Shown here piece after piece: positions 43,180 to 51,945 of a stretch of 64,000 nucleotides of DNA; positions within the stretch are counted from its first letter, which is position 1; every line of letters starts with the position of its first letter. This DNA is from Cryobacterium roopkundense (GTDB lineage Bacteria; Actinomycetota; Actinomycetes; Actinomycetales; Microbacteriaceae). The DNA lies in assembly GCF_014200405.1 (NCBI RefSeq), contig NZ_JACHBQ010000001.1, forward strand, positions 620,001 through 684,000, in the 5' to 3' direction. The position numbers and the translations under genes were made by a program. The notes beneath the pieces were generated by a model. That model was given only the letters and a program-made list of their open reading frames with translations. It was not told the DNA's origin and did no database searches.

Positions 43180-44620
43180 TCAACCAGAAGTCTTGCCAGA
43201 GGCGGATGATCTTCCACCTGCTTGGATCGAGCCTGTCGAGATTTCGTTGTGCAGTCGCAGGTGGTGGGGGCTGCAGAGCAGGATGCCGTCCTCGAGGTTG
43301 GTGAGTCCGCCCTCTGCCTTCCACTGGTGCAGGCGGTGTGCTTCGGAGAAGCTGGGTGGTTTCAGGCAGTCCTTCCACATGCACCCGCCGTCCCGAAGCG
43401 CCAACGCCACGCGTTGCGCAGTCGTGTGTCTCGACAGGCTCGACAACCGGCCGTTGCTCGCGGCCGACGTCGAGCACCGATCCATCGCGAGCGAACAACA
43501 CCGGCGTGAAGCCCGTGTTGCACACCGTCCTGTCGATCGTGGCCGTGGTCACCGCGTCCGATGTTCCTTCGATGAACCCGTCTGCACGGAGCACGAGCCC
43601 CGTGGGCGGCGTTGCGGGGGCCTGCGCGGGTGCCTCCATCACGACGAGCTTCACCGAGGGGCGGATCCGGCCGAAGATCGTGCCCGGGTCCGCTCCCGCG
43701 GCGACCTTGCTCACCTCGATCAAAGACTCTGCGGCGATCTGGTCGGTTGAGCGGGGGCGTCGATGATGAGCTGCGCTCGTTCCTTCTCTCCCTTCTCCAC
43801 GAACCGGGGGCCGCCGGTGCGCGGACCGATGACCTGCTGCAGGAAATCTTTGAAGTAGGCCCCGTTCTCCGGGTCCAGTTCAAAGCTGCCGTGGAGCCTG
43901 CCGTCGGGCTTGTCACTGTACCTATCCAGTGCTGGCCCGCAGGTATTGCCGGGCCCGCATGGCGTCGGCGCGGGAGGCGATCCCGGCGGCGTCGATCGAG
44001 TCCCGGCAGTGCCGGGCCGCTTTCGCGGCCTGGTCCGCGTTGAGGATGCGGCACTGGGCGATCAGGGCGACGACCGCGTCAGCGAGCATCTCCTCGGTTA
44101 CACCAATCGCGACCTCGCCCAAGCCCCGGCGAATGGCCGTGGCGGCTTCGGCGCTGAGCGTGCCGTCGGTGACGGCGTCGCCCAGTGGAGCGAACCACGG
44201 CCGGTGCACCTCCACCGGCGGGGCCTCCGGGTGCTCGAGAGCCAGCACATCGGCTTGCTCTTGCCTGTCCCTGGCGGCTTCGGCTTCGGTGGCCATGGTG
44301 CCGGCCTCGATCAGGCGGCGGGTATCCGCCTTCGTACCACCACCTCCTCCGCCGCCGAGGGCCTGTACGTAGTCTTCGGGGCAGTTGTAGCCCTTCTTTC
44401 GTGACAGTCCTTCTCTGCCGAGTGTCCAGTCGGATCGGTTGGTCATGTTCGCCGCCGATAACGCGTAGGCCGCGGTGACCTCACGCAGGTGGCGGGCGAT
44501 GGCCCGGTGGGTGCTCTCCGACCCGTCGTCGGACAGCTCCGCGAACGCTCTCGCGGACGTATCTGACCGGGCTAACGCCCCGGCCAGATCAACGAAAACA
44601 GCTTCAATAGGGGTTGTCAT
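43180..44620 (-). pseudogene. DUF222-HNH endonuclease-like gene, frameshifted
   Basis: The product can be read only by switching frames at least three times. Frame 1 (from ATG 44620 to a stop near 43922) gives the DUF222 region. Near 43920-43755 another frame reads DKPDGRLHGSFELDPENGAYF and GPRTGGPRFVEKGEKERAQ. Then 43723-43490 gives VAAGADPGTIFGRIRP, FIEGTSDAVTTATIDR and VLFARDGSVLDVGREQR. The last frame (43485-43180) gives ALALRDGGCMWKDCLKPP, EAHRLHQW and LLCSPHHLRLHNE, the HNH part. The break before the HNH part is an inserted repeat (CTCGACAGGCTCGACAACC at 43430-43448). Inactive remnant. Confidence 0.9.
43430..43448. repeat. Dispersed palindromic core inside the HNH pseudogene
   Basis: CTCGACAGGCTCGACAACC interrupts the coding frame between the GREQR and RHTTAQRV blocks. 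An opposite-orientation core TCGAGCCTGTCGAGA lies at 43227-43241. Such cores are common extragenic repeats in Microbacteriaceae, from general knowledge. Confidence 0.6.
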
Positions 44621-44726
44621 GAGAGAAGTGTGACAGGCACCACCGACACTCGACCCGGCCGCAGTTCGCCCCTCCTTTTCTCGTCGCATAACCAGCCGAG
44701 GCGCACTTTCTGCGAGAGTGGTGAGC

Positions 44727-45155
44727 ATGGCGAATGAACCCCAACCTTTCGAAGTCCACGGTTCCGGAGCGCTTTTCCATGGGACTAAAGCCGATCTTGC
44801 AGTGGGTGACTTGCTACTGCCGGGGCGCGGCTCGAACTTTGAGGACGGCCGAGCGTCGAATTACGTTTACGTCACGGCGACCGTGGATGCCGCAACGTGG
44901 GGCGCCGAACTGGCCGTGGGAGCGGGCCGTGCACGGATCTACATCGTCGAACCGACAGGCCCCCTCGAAGACGACCCCAACGTGACCGACAAGAAGTTCC
45001 CCGGCAATCCCACCCGGTCCTTTCGAACTCGCGAGCCGGTCGAGATCGTCAGCGAACTCCGTGATTGGACGGCACACTCGCCCGATCAGGTGCAGTCGAT
45101 GCGAGACGGCCTCGCCGACCTGAAACGCCGGGGCCTCGCGGTCTTAGACGACTAG
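44727..45155 (+). CDS. arr: Arr-type rifampin ADP-ribosyltransferase
   Basis: 142 aa from the ATG at 44727 (GAG-rich lead before it; a GTG three codons earlier is possible). Family length. Motifs LFHGTKADLAVGDLLLPGR, NYVYVTATVDAATWGAELAVG, YIVEPTGPLEDDPNVTDKKFP and GNPTRSFRTREPVEIV match the Arr family closely. Known members inactivate rifamycins by ADP-ribosylating the ansa chain with NAD. It is a stand-alone chromosomal-type gene, divergent from the HNH pseudogene by 106 bp. No mobile element borders it directly. Confidence 0.93.
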   Translation: MANEPQPFEVHGSGALFHGTKADLAVGDLLLPGRGSNFEDGRASNYVYVTATVDAATWGAELAVGAGRARIYIVEPTGPLEDDPNVTDKKFPGNPTRSFRTREPVEIVSELRDWTAHSPDQVQSMRDGLADLKRRGLAVLDD

Positions 45156-45182
45156 TCGCGTTGGAGCCGACCGGTGGTCGAC

Positions 45183-45974
45183 TCAGCGGCCGCTGGTGGC
45201 CACGACGGGGATGGAGCCGCACGACGACGTCTGGGCCGCAAGCACCGCAGGGTCGCTCGCCGACAGCCCCGACGCCGTGGAGCGGATGCCGTTGGCGGCC
45301 GTTTGGCCATCAACGGCCACGTTGATCTGTGTGGACGTCACGTCGAAGGTGCCGTCGGCGCGCTCCACGGCCTTGAACCCGTTGAGTTCGACACCCGAAG
45401 CTCCCGGGACACAGCCGACGCCGGTGCCGTTGCCCCGCAGATCCTGCATGTCGAACCTGTATGGCGAGCCCGTCACGTCGAGAGGGGTCACGAACTCGCA
45501 CGCGACGATCGTGTGGAGGGATGCGCCGCGGCTGTCGTCTAGTACGGTCACGATGACACCGTTGGACAGTTGCGCGGACCAGCCGCTGTGCTGTCCAGGC
45601 CCCGCGAGTCCATCGGCCACCGAAAAGGTGGCACCCGATGCCGTCGTGATGCCATATCGGAAGGGGGAAGTTTCCGCGTACCACTGGCTGTCCGCCCGAC
45701 CGTCTCCGTCGACGTCGGGAATCTTGGCAGCGTAGGTGTCATCGGGGCGGTCCGTGTCATTCGAGGGACAGCCCGGCAAGTCGGCGTCGATGGGCGGGGT
45801 TCCCGTTGGTTCCGCTGCCGGGGCGCTCGCGCTGGCCGTCGCACTCGCACTCGCGCTGGCTGTGGCCGGAGGAGCGGCCGGGGCAGGCCCCTCCGGCCCC
45901 GCGGAGCATCCGCTGAGGGTCGCCACAAGTAACGAGGCAAACAGGGCCGTGACCGGCAAGAACGAGGTGCGCAC
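45183..45974 (-). CDS. Predicted lipoprotein of unknown function
   Basis: 263 aa. Lipobox LSGC (Cys about residue 23), then an Ala/Ser-rich low-complexity linker (TASASASATASASAP) and a globular domain beginning LPGCPSNDTDRPDDTYAAK. DVDGDGRADSQWY resembles an FG-GAP/calcium-binding loop, so a beta-propeller-like or related repeat fold is possible. Four Cys in the mature domain may form disulfides. Ends convergently near arr. Not recognised further. Confidence 0.7.
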   Translation of the reverse strand: MRTSFLPVTALFASLLVATLSGCSAGPEGPAPAAPPATASASASATASASAPAAEPTGTPPIDADLPGCPSNDTDRPDDTYAAKIPDVDGDGRADSQWYAETSPFRYGITTASGATFSVADGLAGPGQHSGWSAQLSNGVIVTVLDDSRGASLHTIVACEFVTPLDVTGSPYRFDMQDLRGNGTGVGCVPGASGVELNGFKAVERADGTFDVTSTQINVAVDGQTAANGIRSTASGLSASDPAVLAAQTSSCGSIPVVATSGR

Positions 45975-46064
45975 ACATCAACCATACGCAGGCGCGCGCC
46001 TTGCCTCGTCGGAGGGACAGCCCCCAATGTGGGGAGCCCCGCACGGGACGGCTAGCATTGTGGC

Positions 46065-47342
46065 ATGCCCCTCACCACTGACGGGTCGACGCCGCTGTCG
46101 TCGACCCGTATTCGTCTTGCCCTCCTTGCCCTTGCCCTGGGCGGTTTCGGCATCGGTTCCACCGAGTTCGTGGCTATGGGCCTGCTGCCCAATCTCGCCC
46201 AGGATCTGCTGCCCGGCGTTTACGCCGCATCGCCCGACGCGGCGAATGCGCAGGCGGGTTGGCTTATCTCCGCCTACGCGCTCGGTGTCGTCGTCGGGGC
46301 ACCGACCATCGCCGCAGCTGCAGCCCGGTGGCCGCGCAAGCAGCTGCTGCTGGCCTTGCTGACCGCTTTCACCCTCGGAACGATCGCCTCTGCCCTTCTG
46401 CCGAGCTTTGAAAGCGTGCTCGTGGCCCGGTTCCTGGCGGCGCTGCCCCATGGCGCGTACTTCGGAATCGCCTCGCTCGTCGCGGCCAACCTGATGGGGC
46501 CGGGCAAACGCGCGCGAGGAATCGCCCTCGTGCTGTCGGGGCTCACGATCGCCAACGTGATCGGCGTGCCCATCATCACCTGGATCGGTCAGACGAGCGG
46601 ATGGCGAGTGGCCTACCTCGTGGTGGCGGGCATCTTCGCTCTCACGTTCGCCGCCGTAGCGATCTTCGTGCCCTTCCAATCCGGTAACCCGAAGGCGACC
46701 ATGCGTGCGGAGCTGCGGGCCTTCCGCCGCCTGCAGGTGTGGATCACCCTAGGCATCGGCGCGATCGGATTCGGCGGGCTCTTCGCCGTTTACACCTACG
46801 TCGCCCCGCTCGTGATCGAAATCACCGGGTTGCCGGCTGCCGCAGTGCCCCTCGTGCTCGTGGTCGTGGGGCTCGGCATGACCGTGGGCAATTTTGCCGG
46901 CGGAGCGCTGGCCGACTGGAGCGTTCGGCGCACCATGTACATCTCATTCGCCGTGTTGATCGGCGCTTTGGTGACCCTCGGGCTGTCGGCACAGTCGCTC
47001 GCGGGACTTCTGGTGGGTGTGTTTCTCATCGGCGCTGCGGCATCCGCTCTCTCGCCCACCATTCAGGCCAGGCTGATGGACGTGGCCCACGAGAGTCAGT
47101 CCTTGGCGGCAGCGCTCAACCACTCCTCGCTCAACGTGGGCAACGCCCTCGGTGCAGCCCTCGGCGGCGTGGCAATTGCCGGTGGTCTCGGCTATCTCGC
47201 CCCGGTATGGATCGGGGTCGGGCTCAGCATCATCGGCGTGCTGCTCACGTTGGTGACCTTTTCCATCGACCGCAGGTGGCGCCGCCGCGGCGTCGACGTA
47301 CCCTATGGCACCCAGCTGATCGGCGTGGTGCGCGACAAGTAG
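46065..47342 (+). CDS. Major facilitator superfamily transporter, AraJ/YdhP-like
   Basis: 425 aa with twelve membrane helices. It opens with ALALGGFGIGSTEFVAMGLLPNLA, typical of the DHA1 AraJ-type sugar/drug exporters. The loop 2-3 motif is in RWPRKQLLLALL. LPHGAYFGIASLVAANLMG and NHSSLNVGNALGAALGG are also characteristic. Substrate is unknown. Single gene, 90 bp from the lipoprotein gene on the other strand, and convergent with the response regulator across a shared hairpin. Confidence 0.9.
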   Translation: MPLTTDGSTPLSSTRIRLALLALALGGFGIGSTEFVAMGLLPNLAQDLLPGVYAASPDAANAQAGWLISAYALGVVVGAPTIAAAAARWPRKQLLLALLTAFTLGTIASALLPSFESVLVARFLAALPHGAYFGIASLVAANLMGPGKRARGIALVLSGLTIANVIGVPIITWIGQTSGWRVAYLVVAGIFALTFAAVAIFVPFQSGNPKATMRAELRAFRRLQVWITLGIGAIGFGGLFAVYTYVAPLVIEITGLPAAAVPLVLVVVGLGMTVGNFAGGALADWSVRRTMYISFAVLIGALVTLGLSAQSLAGLLVGVFLIGAAASALSPTIQARLMDVAHESQSLAAALNHSSLNVGNALGAALGGVAIAGGLGYLAPVWIGVGLSIIGVLLTLVTFSIDRRWRRRGVDVPYGTQLIGVVRDK

Positions 47343-47352
47343 GCCTTTGGGC

Positions 47353-47387
47353 AAAAAAAGACCGGCTCATGTGCATGAGCCGGTCTT
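47353..47387 (-). terminator. Bidirectional-looking terminator
   Basis: Perfect 14-bp stem AAGACCGGCTCATG (47358-47371) with its complement 47374-47387, 2-base loop. A run of seven A precedes it, so on the minus strand the stem is followed by seven T and should end the response-regulator transcript. It also sits just after the MFS stop. Confidence 0.9.
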
Positions 47388-47412
47388 GTCACAGTGCGTC
47401 GAAGCGCACGTA

Positions 47413-48069
47413 TCAGTCCGTCTGGAGCAGGATTCCGTCACGGATGGCGCGCTTGCGCAGAGCTACCTTGGTGCCCACGTCGTAGCCCGCGAGGCGATAC
47501 TTCTCGCGAATGCGCTTCAGGTAGGACTTGGCGGTCTCTTCGGAAATACCAAGCTGGTAGGCCACGGCCTTCACTGGCTCGCCGGCACCGTAGAGCGCCA
47601 TCACTCGGCGCTCCTGCGCGCTCAGGCGGGGTCCCTCGGTGGTCTGGCTGGAGTTGAGCGCGTAGTCGAGTTCCGCAGAGATATAGGACTTGCCTACCGC
47701 CGCTGCACGAATGGCCTCCACGATCATGCTCGCTTCCTCGCTCTTGACGAGGTAACCGAGGGCGCCCGCAGCAAGGGCCTCGCGCACGAGTGCCGGTTCG
47801 GAATAGGTGCTCATGAGCACCGTCTTCACACCGGTGGTCTTGAGCGTGGCGATCTTGAGGGACACCGGGATGTTGTCCTTGAGGTCGAGGTCGAGCAGCA
47901 CGACGTCGACGGGGAACTCGGGATGCGTGAGCAGCTCGGGCCAAGTGGTCACCGCCGCCACCATCTCGATGTCATCCGCGGCGCTTCTGATCCACTCGGT
48001 GAGAGCGCCCAAGAGCATGCGGTGGTCGTCGACTAGGGCCAAACGAATGGGACTGTGTGTTGTCGTCAC
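47413..48069 (-). CDS. NarL/LuxR-family response regulator
   Basis: 218 aa. Receiver domain with DD at 14-15 (ALVDDH), phosphoacceptor D60 (VVLLDLD), T88 and K109 (YLVKSEE). The C-terminal LuxR-type HTH is about residues 150-210 (LSAQERRVMALYGAG...VAYQLGISEETAKSYLKRIREKY). It binds DNA on phosphorylation. The upstream genes on the same strand code for an integral membrane partner and a histidine kinase, separated by 45 bp and overlapping by 4 bp respectively, so the three form one sensory unit. Confidence 0.93.
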   Translation of the reverse strand: MTTTHSPIRLALVDDHRMLLGALTEWIRSAADDIEMVAAVTTWPELLTHPEFPVDVVLLDLDLKDNIPVSLKIATLKTTGVKTVLMSTYSEPALVREALAAGALGYLVKSEEASMIVEAIRAAAVGKSYISAELDYALNSSQTTEGPRLSAQERRVMALYGAGEPVKAVAYQLGISEETAKSYLKRIREKYRLAGYDVGTKVALRKRAIRDGILLQTD

Positions 48070-48114
48070 TATTGCCTCCTACTGACTTGCACTGTATCGT
48101 CAAAAACCGTAATT

Positions 48115-49380
48115 CTAAGCATCGGCGGGATTGTCCACACTGCACTCGATGTCTACTTGCAGGGTACCGTCTCTGTTGGAGTCGCTGTGTGGTCCCACTG
48201 TGCGAATTGCCTGCCACGTTTCTGGATCCACTCGGCGCCGTGGAAGGCCCGACGTTTGGAGCTCCAGGGGAAACCGCATCTGGCGACTCGCAGGGCCGCT
48301 GCCGGTCGGCAGGATGGGGCCGAAGCGTAGTGACACTGACGCCGGCCCCCGCGCATCGCCCACGAGCAACCAGATCGTGAGGAGAAGACCCTCACGCTGT
48401 AGGGGAGAGAGCAGCCCCGCGAGTCCGGACGGATCGACCAGGGTCACGGACGGCCCGAGAAATTCCGATTCCGAAATAGCGTGGTGCAACCACGTTTCCG
48501 TGCGCCCCTCGATCAGGTGCAGACGAAGCGCTGTTGCGAGCGCGGCGGCCGTCATGGCGGTCGTCGGGGCCAGCGGCAGGGCGGTGCGGCCCTGCGCTAC
48601 ATCATTGAGCAGAGTTTCGGCGTCGAGGTCGAGGCGGGCGAGTTGTTCGGACGCCAGCATGCCCACGGCAAAGCGTGGTTGGGAAATGGTGCTCTGGACG
48701 AGCACCAGGTCGAGCTCTCGTTGAACCATTCTGCGAAAGCCTCGGGCAACTCCTGTGCCGACAAGGGGTGGGATGGTCGCCACGGCAATGGTGAGAATTT
48801 CGGGGCCGAAGGTAAGCGTGTTCTGTCGCTCTTCCAGGAGCGCGCACACCAGAAGCAGGAGCCCGAGCCCTGTGACGGCCGCCAGAATGTTCTGGGTGCT
48901 GCGCAGGGTGATCATCGACATCAGGAGCGCGCCGACTGCGGCGGCCGCTGTCGGGTAGATGCCCTGCCCGGTGAGCCCCCAGCAGGCAGCGAGATCGAGC
49001 GCGACGACCACAGCGCCCACTCCGAGGGCGGCGAGGAACAGCCACAGGGGCATGCGGGTAGCGAGGCGCTGCACGATCAGGTTGATCACCAGCGCGCCGG
49101 AGATCAGAAGGATCCACGCCAGCACGCTCACAGCGGGGAAGGGCTGCCCATTCCATTCCACGACGAAATGTCCCAGCAGGAAGGCGGCGATGAATGCACC
49201 GCTCAGCGTGAGCCCTATCCCGAGGTGCTGGCCGCCTAGCCCGTTCGCGTCGGTGCTCGATGTTTCCTCAGGCCGCCCTATGGATCGGCGGCTCCAACGC
49301 GCTGCCGATGAGAACTCCTCCTCACGCGCGGGGTTCTTGCGCGTCGTGGCCGCATCATCGACGAGCCCGCGCAACGTCAC
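48115..49380 (-). CDS. Membrane protein between kinase and response regulator
   Basis: 421 aa. After a polar N-terminus of about 50 residues there are six to seven membrane helices (about 53-210) and a cytosolic C-terminal half of about 200 residues with no recognisable catalytic motif. It begins 4 bp inside the kinase gene end (ATGA overlap). The last 150 residues (LRFGPILPTGSG, ETWQAIRTVGPHSDS) look like a degenerate accessory domain rather than a kinase; no N or G box of an ATPase was found. Probably a signalling partner of the kinase. Confidence 0.75.
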   Translation of the reverse strand: MTLRGLVDDAATTRKNPAREEEFSSAARWSRRSIGRPEETSSTDANGLGGQHLGIGLTLSGAFIAAFLLGHFVVEWNGQPFPAVSVLAWILLISGALVINLIVQRLATRMPLWLFLAALGVGAVVVALDLAACWGLTGQGIYPTAAAAVGALLMSMITLRSTQNILAAVTGLGLLLLVCALLEERQNTLTFGPEILTIAVATIPPLVGTGVARGFRRMVQRELDLVLVQSTISQPRFAVGMLASEQLARLDLDAETLLNDVAQGRTALPLAPTTAMTAAALATALRLHLIEGRTETWLHHAISESEFLGPSVTLVDPSGLAGLLSPLQREGLLLTIWLLVGDARGPASVSLRFGPILPTGSGPASRQMRFPLELQTSGLPRRRVDPETWQAIRTVGPHSDSNRDGTLQVDIECSVDNPADA

Positions 49381-50546
49381 TTGGGCACCTCTAGCACGAC
49401 CGTGGTGCCAGCGCCGGGGGAGGAGAAGAGGCGCGCATTGCCGCCGACTGCTCGAAGCCGCGCAATAACCGATTCCGCGACCCCGAGACGCCCGGCGTCC
49501 ACGGCGGCGAGGTCGAAGCCGACGCCAGCGTCCGTCACCATGGCGCGCACGGTTGTGGCGTCATCTGTGATGGTCACGTCAGCGTGCAGGACCCCGGAGT
49601 GGCGCCGCACATTTTCGAGACACTCCCCGAGTGCCAGCAGGAAGGAATCGAGCACATCGGTGGGGAGCCGTACCTGTCCGCTCCCATGCCACTCGACTTC
49701 CAGTCCCATGCGGCCGAAGCGCTGCCGAACTGACTCGAGGGTCGTCCCGAGGGTGGAATCCCGCACGGGCTCCAGCGTGTACACCCCGGAGCGTCGGGGG
49801 CTCGGCAGGCCGCCCAGCCTCAGTTGTCGAAGAAGGCGGGCGTCGTCTCCGGACTGCTGCCTCAGGGCGCTGGGACTCACCCCGACGCCGGAGTGCGCGA
49901 GAAGCGTCAACGTGGCCAGCACGGTGTCGTGCAGAAGGCGGGCATCGGTACGCCGTTGGGCTTCCAGTTCGCTGGCATGGCGTTCCGCTCGGTGAGCACG
50001 GCCGATGGCCGCGATGCGGTTCATGACCCGCGGAATGCTCTGCGAGATCCACCAGCCCGCCATGATGCACGATAGCCAACCGGAGAAGGCGAGTGCGAGG
50101 GGGAGAGGTGTCGCGGTCGCGGTCGACGACACCAGGGCAACCGATCCCAGCGTCATGGCGAAGATGGTCAAGAGAAGCGCAAGCCGTCTGCGACTGACCA
50201 CGAGCACGACGGCAACGCAACTCATCGGCACGGCGGCCACCAGGCCGATGGTGGCTTCTTCCACGAGGTTGAGTGGAAGTGCGGGATGGCTGTCGAGTCC
50301 CACGAAATAGATGATGCCCAGTCCGCAGGCGACTACGAGCAGTACCCAGCGGATCGCCCCCGTGCGTCCGAGAAGATACTGGCCGCCTGCCATAAGGCAG
50401 ACTAGCGCCAGTGAGCCCTGCCGCGCGGTCGACCCCACGCCGCCAGGCACGATCAGGCATAGCAGCACAGCGATTGAACCGGCCAGGCCGTACGCTTGAG
50501 CGCTCCTACGGAGCAGACGATCGCGCTCCTTCAGAATGCGTTGCAT
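49377..50546 (-). CDS. Membrane sensor histidine kinase
   Basis: 389 aa. About six helices (residues 20-170) precede a HisKA_3-type dimerisation helix with H206 in RLLHDTVLATLTLL. The ATPase domain has the N box in LALGECLENVRRHSG, the G1 box VTDAGVGFD and the C-terminal GAGTTVVLEVP. Overlaps the membrane partner by 4 bp. The response regulator at 47413 belongs to it. The N-terminal helices could sense a membrane or extracytoplasmic signal; no extracellular domain is seen. Confidence 0.93.
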   Translation of the reverse strand: MQRILKERDRLLRRSAQAYGLAGSIAVLLCLIVPGGVGSTARQGSLALVCLMAGGQYLLGRTGAIRWVLLVVACGLGIIYFVGLDSHPALPLNLVEEATIGLVAAVPMSCVAVVLVVSRRRLALLLTIFAMTLGSVALVSSTATATPLPLALAFSGWLSCIMAGWWISQSIPRVMNRIAAIGRAHRAERHASELEAQRRTDARLLHDTVLATLTLLAHSGVGVSPSALRQQSGDDARLLRQLRLGGLPSPRRSGVYTLEPVRDSTLGTTLESVRQRFGRMGLEVEWHGSGQVRLPTDVLDSFLLALGECLENVRRHSGVLHADVTITDDATTVRAMVTDAGVGFDLAAVDAGRLGVAESVIARLRAVGGNARLFSSPGAGTTVVLEVPK

Positions 50547-50636
50547 AGGTGCCTGTCAGGGTCGGGTGCTATCAGGTGCAAACGAATGAACTTCTCACTG
50601 CACCATATAGTGCGAAACGGCCTTTCCGGGACCCCC

Positions 50637-51839
50637 TCAGGGAAGTAATCGGCGCAATTGTGCGCTGACTGCAGTATTTTCGATCAGGAACCCGTCATGG
50701 CCGTATTCGGAGTGCAAAACGACCGGTTTTGGGCCGTCAATGTTGTGTGGGAGGTGTTCCGCGATGACATTCTGTCCTTGTAGCGGAAAGAGACGGTCGC
50801 TGTCAATCCCCACAATGAGAGAACGTGCGGTGACTGTCGACAGCGCTTCGGCTATGCCCCCGCGGCCGCGGCCGACATCATGGGAATTCATCGCTTCGAC
50901 AAGGGTGATGTAGCTGTTCGCATCGAACCGGCGGGTGAATTTATTGCCGTGAAAGTCTAGGTACGACTCCACAGCGAACCGGCCGCCGGCCCCGAGGGGG
51001 CTGATCGGGCTCTGCCAGTCCCGGTCGAAGCGTGTGTTGAGTTCTGCCGGACTGCGGTAGTTGAGTAGCGCCATCCGGCGGGCGAGAGCGAGTCCGCGGG
51101 TGGGCCCATCGCCGTCGTCAGCGTCGTAGTACTCACCGGCATGAAAGGCGGGGTCGGTTCGCACGGCTTCGATCTGGACCGAGTTGAGAGCAATCTGATC
51201 GGCTGTCGTCACGGGCGGCGCAGCGAGAATGGCCAGTCTCTCCACCCGCTCGGGGGCACGGATGGCCCACTCCAAGGCGTGCATGCCCCCCATCGAACCG
51301 CCGACGACGGCGGCCCACACGTCGATGCCGATACGGTCGGCGAAGGCGATCTGGGCGGCGACCTGGTCACGGATGGTCACATAGGGAAAGCGGATGCCCC
51401 ATTCGGCGCCGTCTGGGGCCAGCGATGCCGGGCCTGTGCTGCCCTGGCAGCCGCCGAGCATATTCGGCGCGACAACAAAGTAGCGGTCGGTGTCCAGGGC
51501 GAGTCCCGGTCCCACGATTCCGCTCCACCAGCCGGCCGTCTTGTGACCGGACCCCACGGGCCCGCGCAGATGGCTGTCGCCCGTGAGGGCATGGAGCACG
51601 AGGATGGCGTTGTCGCCGGTGGCAGACAGCCGTCCCCAGGTTTCATACGCGATGCGCACGAAGGGAAGGCTTTCCCCCGATTCGACGTGAAGTGCGCCGA
51701 TGTTTTCAAAGCGACGGTTGCCCACAGGGTCGCCGTCGCGCCACGCGCCGCTCGCCGGAGGTTTGCCGAGGAGCGACCGCGCCTGGGCTTCAGTGATGAA
51801 GCTGGAGGGGACCGTGTCTGAGGGAGATTGCCATTCCAT
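50637..51839 (-). CDS. metX: Homoserine O-acetyltransferase
   Basis: 400 aa, alpha/beta hydrolase fold. It transfers acetyl from acetyl-CoA to homoserine. The nucleophile Ser is in VVGGSMGGMHALEW; Asp in VGIDSDRLFPLQGQ and His in YGHDGFLIE complete the triad. LHALTGDSHLRGPVG and GGCQGSTGPASLAPDG are family blocks. It is followed upstream by metY (51946) on the same strand with a 106-bp gap, so the two catalyse successive steps to homocysteine. Confidence 0.95.
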   Translation of the reverse strand: MEWQSPSDTVPSSFITEAQARSLLGKPPASGAWRDGDPVGNRRFENIGALHVESGESLPFVRIAYETWGRLSATGDNAILVLHALTGDSHLRGPVGSGHKTAGWWSGIVGPGLALDTDRYFVVAPNMLGGCQGSTGPASLAPDGAEWGIRFPYVTIRDQVAAQIAFADRIGIDVWAAVVGGSMGGMHALEWAIRAPERVERLAILAAPPVTTADQIALNSVQIEAVRTDPAFHAGEYYDADDGDGPTRGLALARRMALLNYRSPAELNTRFDRDWQSPISPLGAGGRFAVESYLDFHGNKFTRRFDANSYITLVEAMNSHDVGRGRGGIAEALSTVTARSLIVGIDSDRLFPLQGQNVIAEHLPHNIDGPKPVVLHSEYGHDGFLIENTAVSAQLRRLLP

Positions 51840-51945
51840 ACGCTCCTATTCTGTCGGTCCTGGCGACGGCTCGGCGCACTGTTACGCTCCACACGTCATG
51901 CGACCCTGTCCGGGCCGCCGGCGAGGGCGGCCCGGTGATACGTGA

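Noticed and set aside
42650..43209. Open frames on both strands through the 19-bp array, giving Arg/Glu/Ala-rich repeats
   Set aside because: They arise from the period of the repeat in non-coding DNA; no start signals and no family.
44727..45155. Recent horizontal transfer of arr with the neighbouring repeats
   Set aside because: Arr genes are common on actinobacterial chromosomes and no element ends border it; only the nearby pseudogene suggests local instability.
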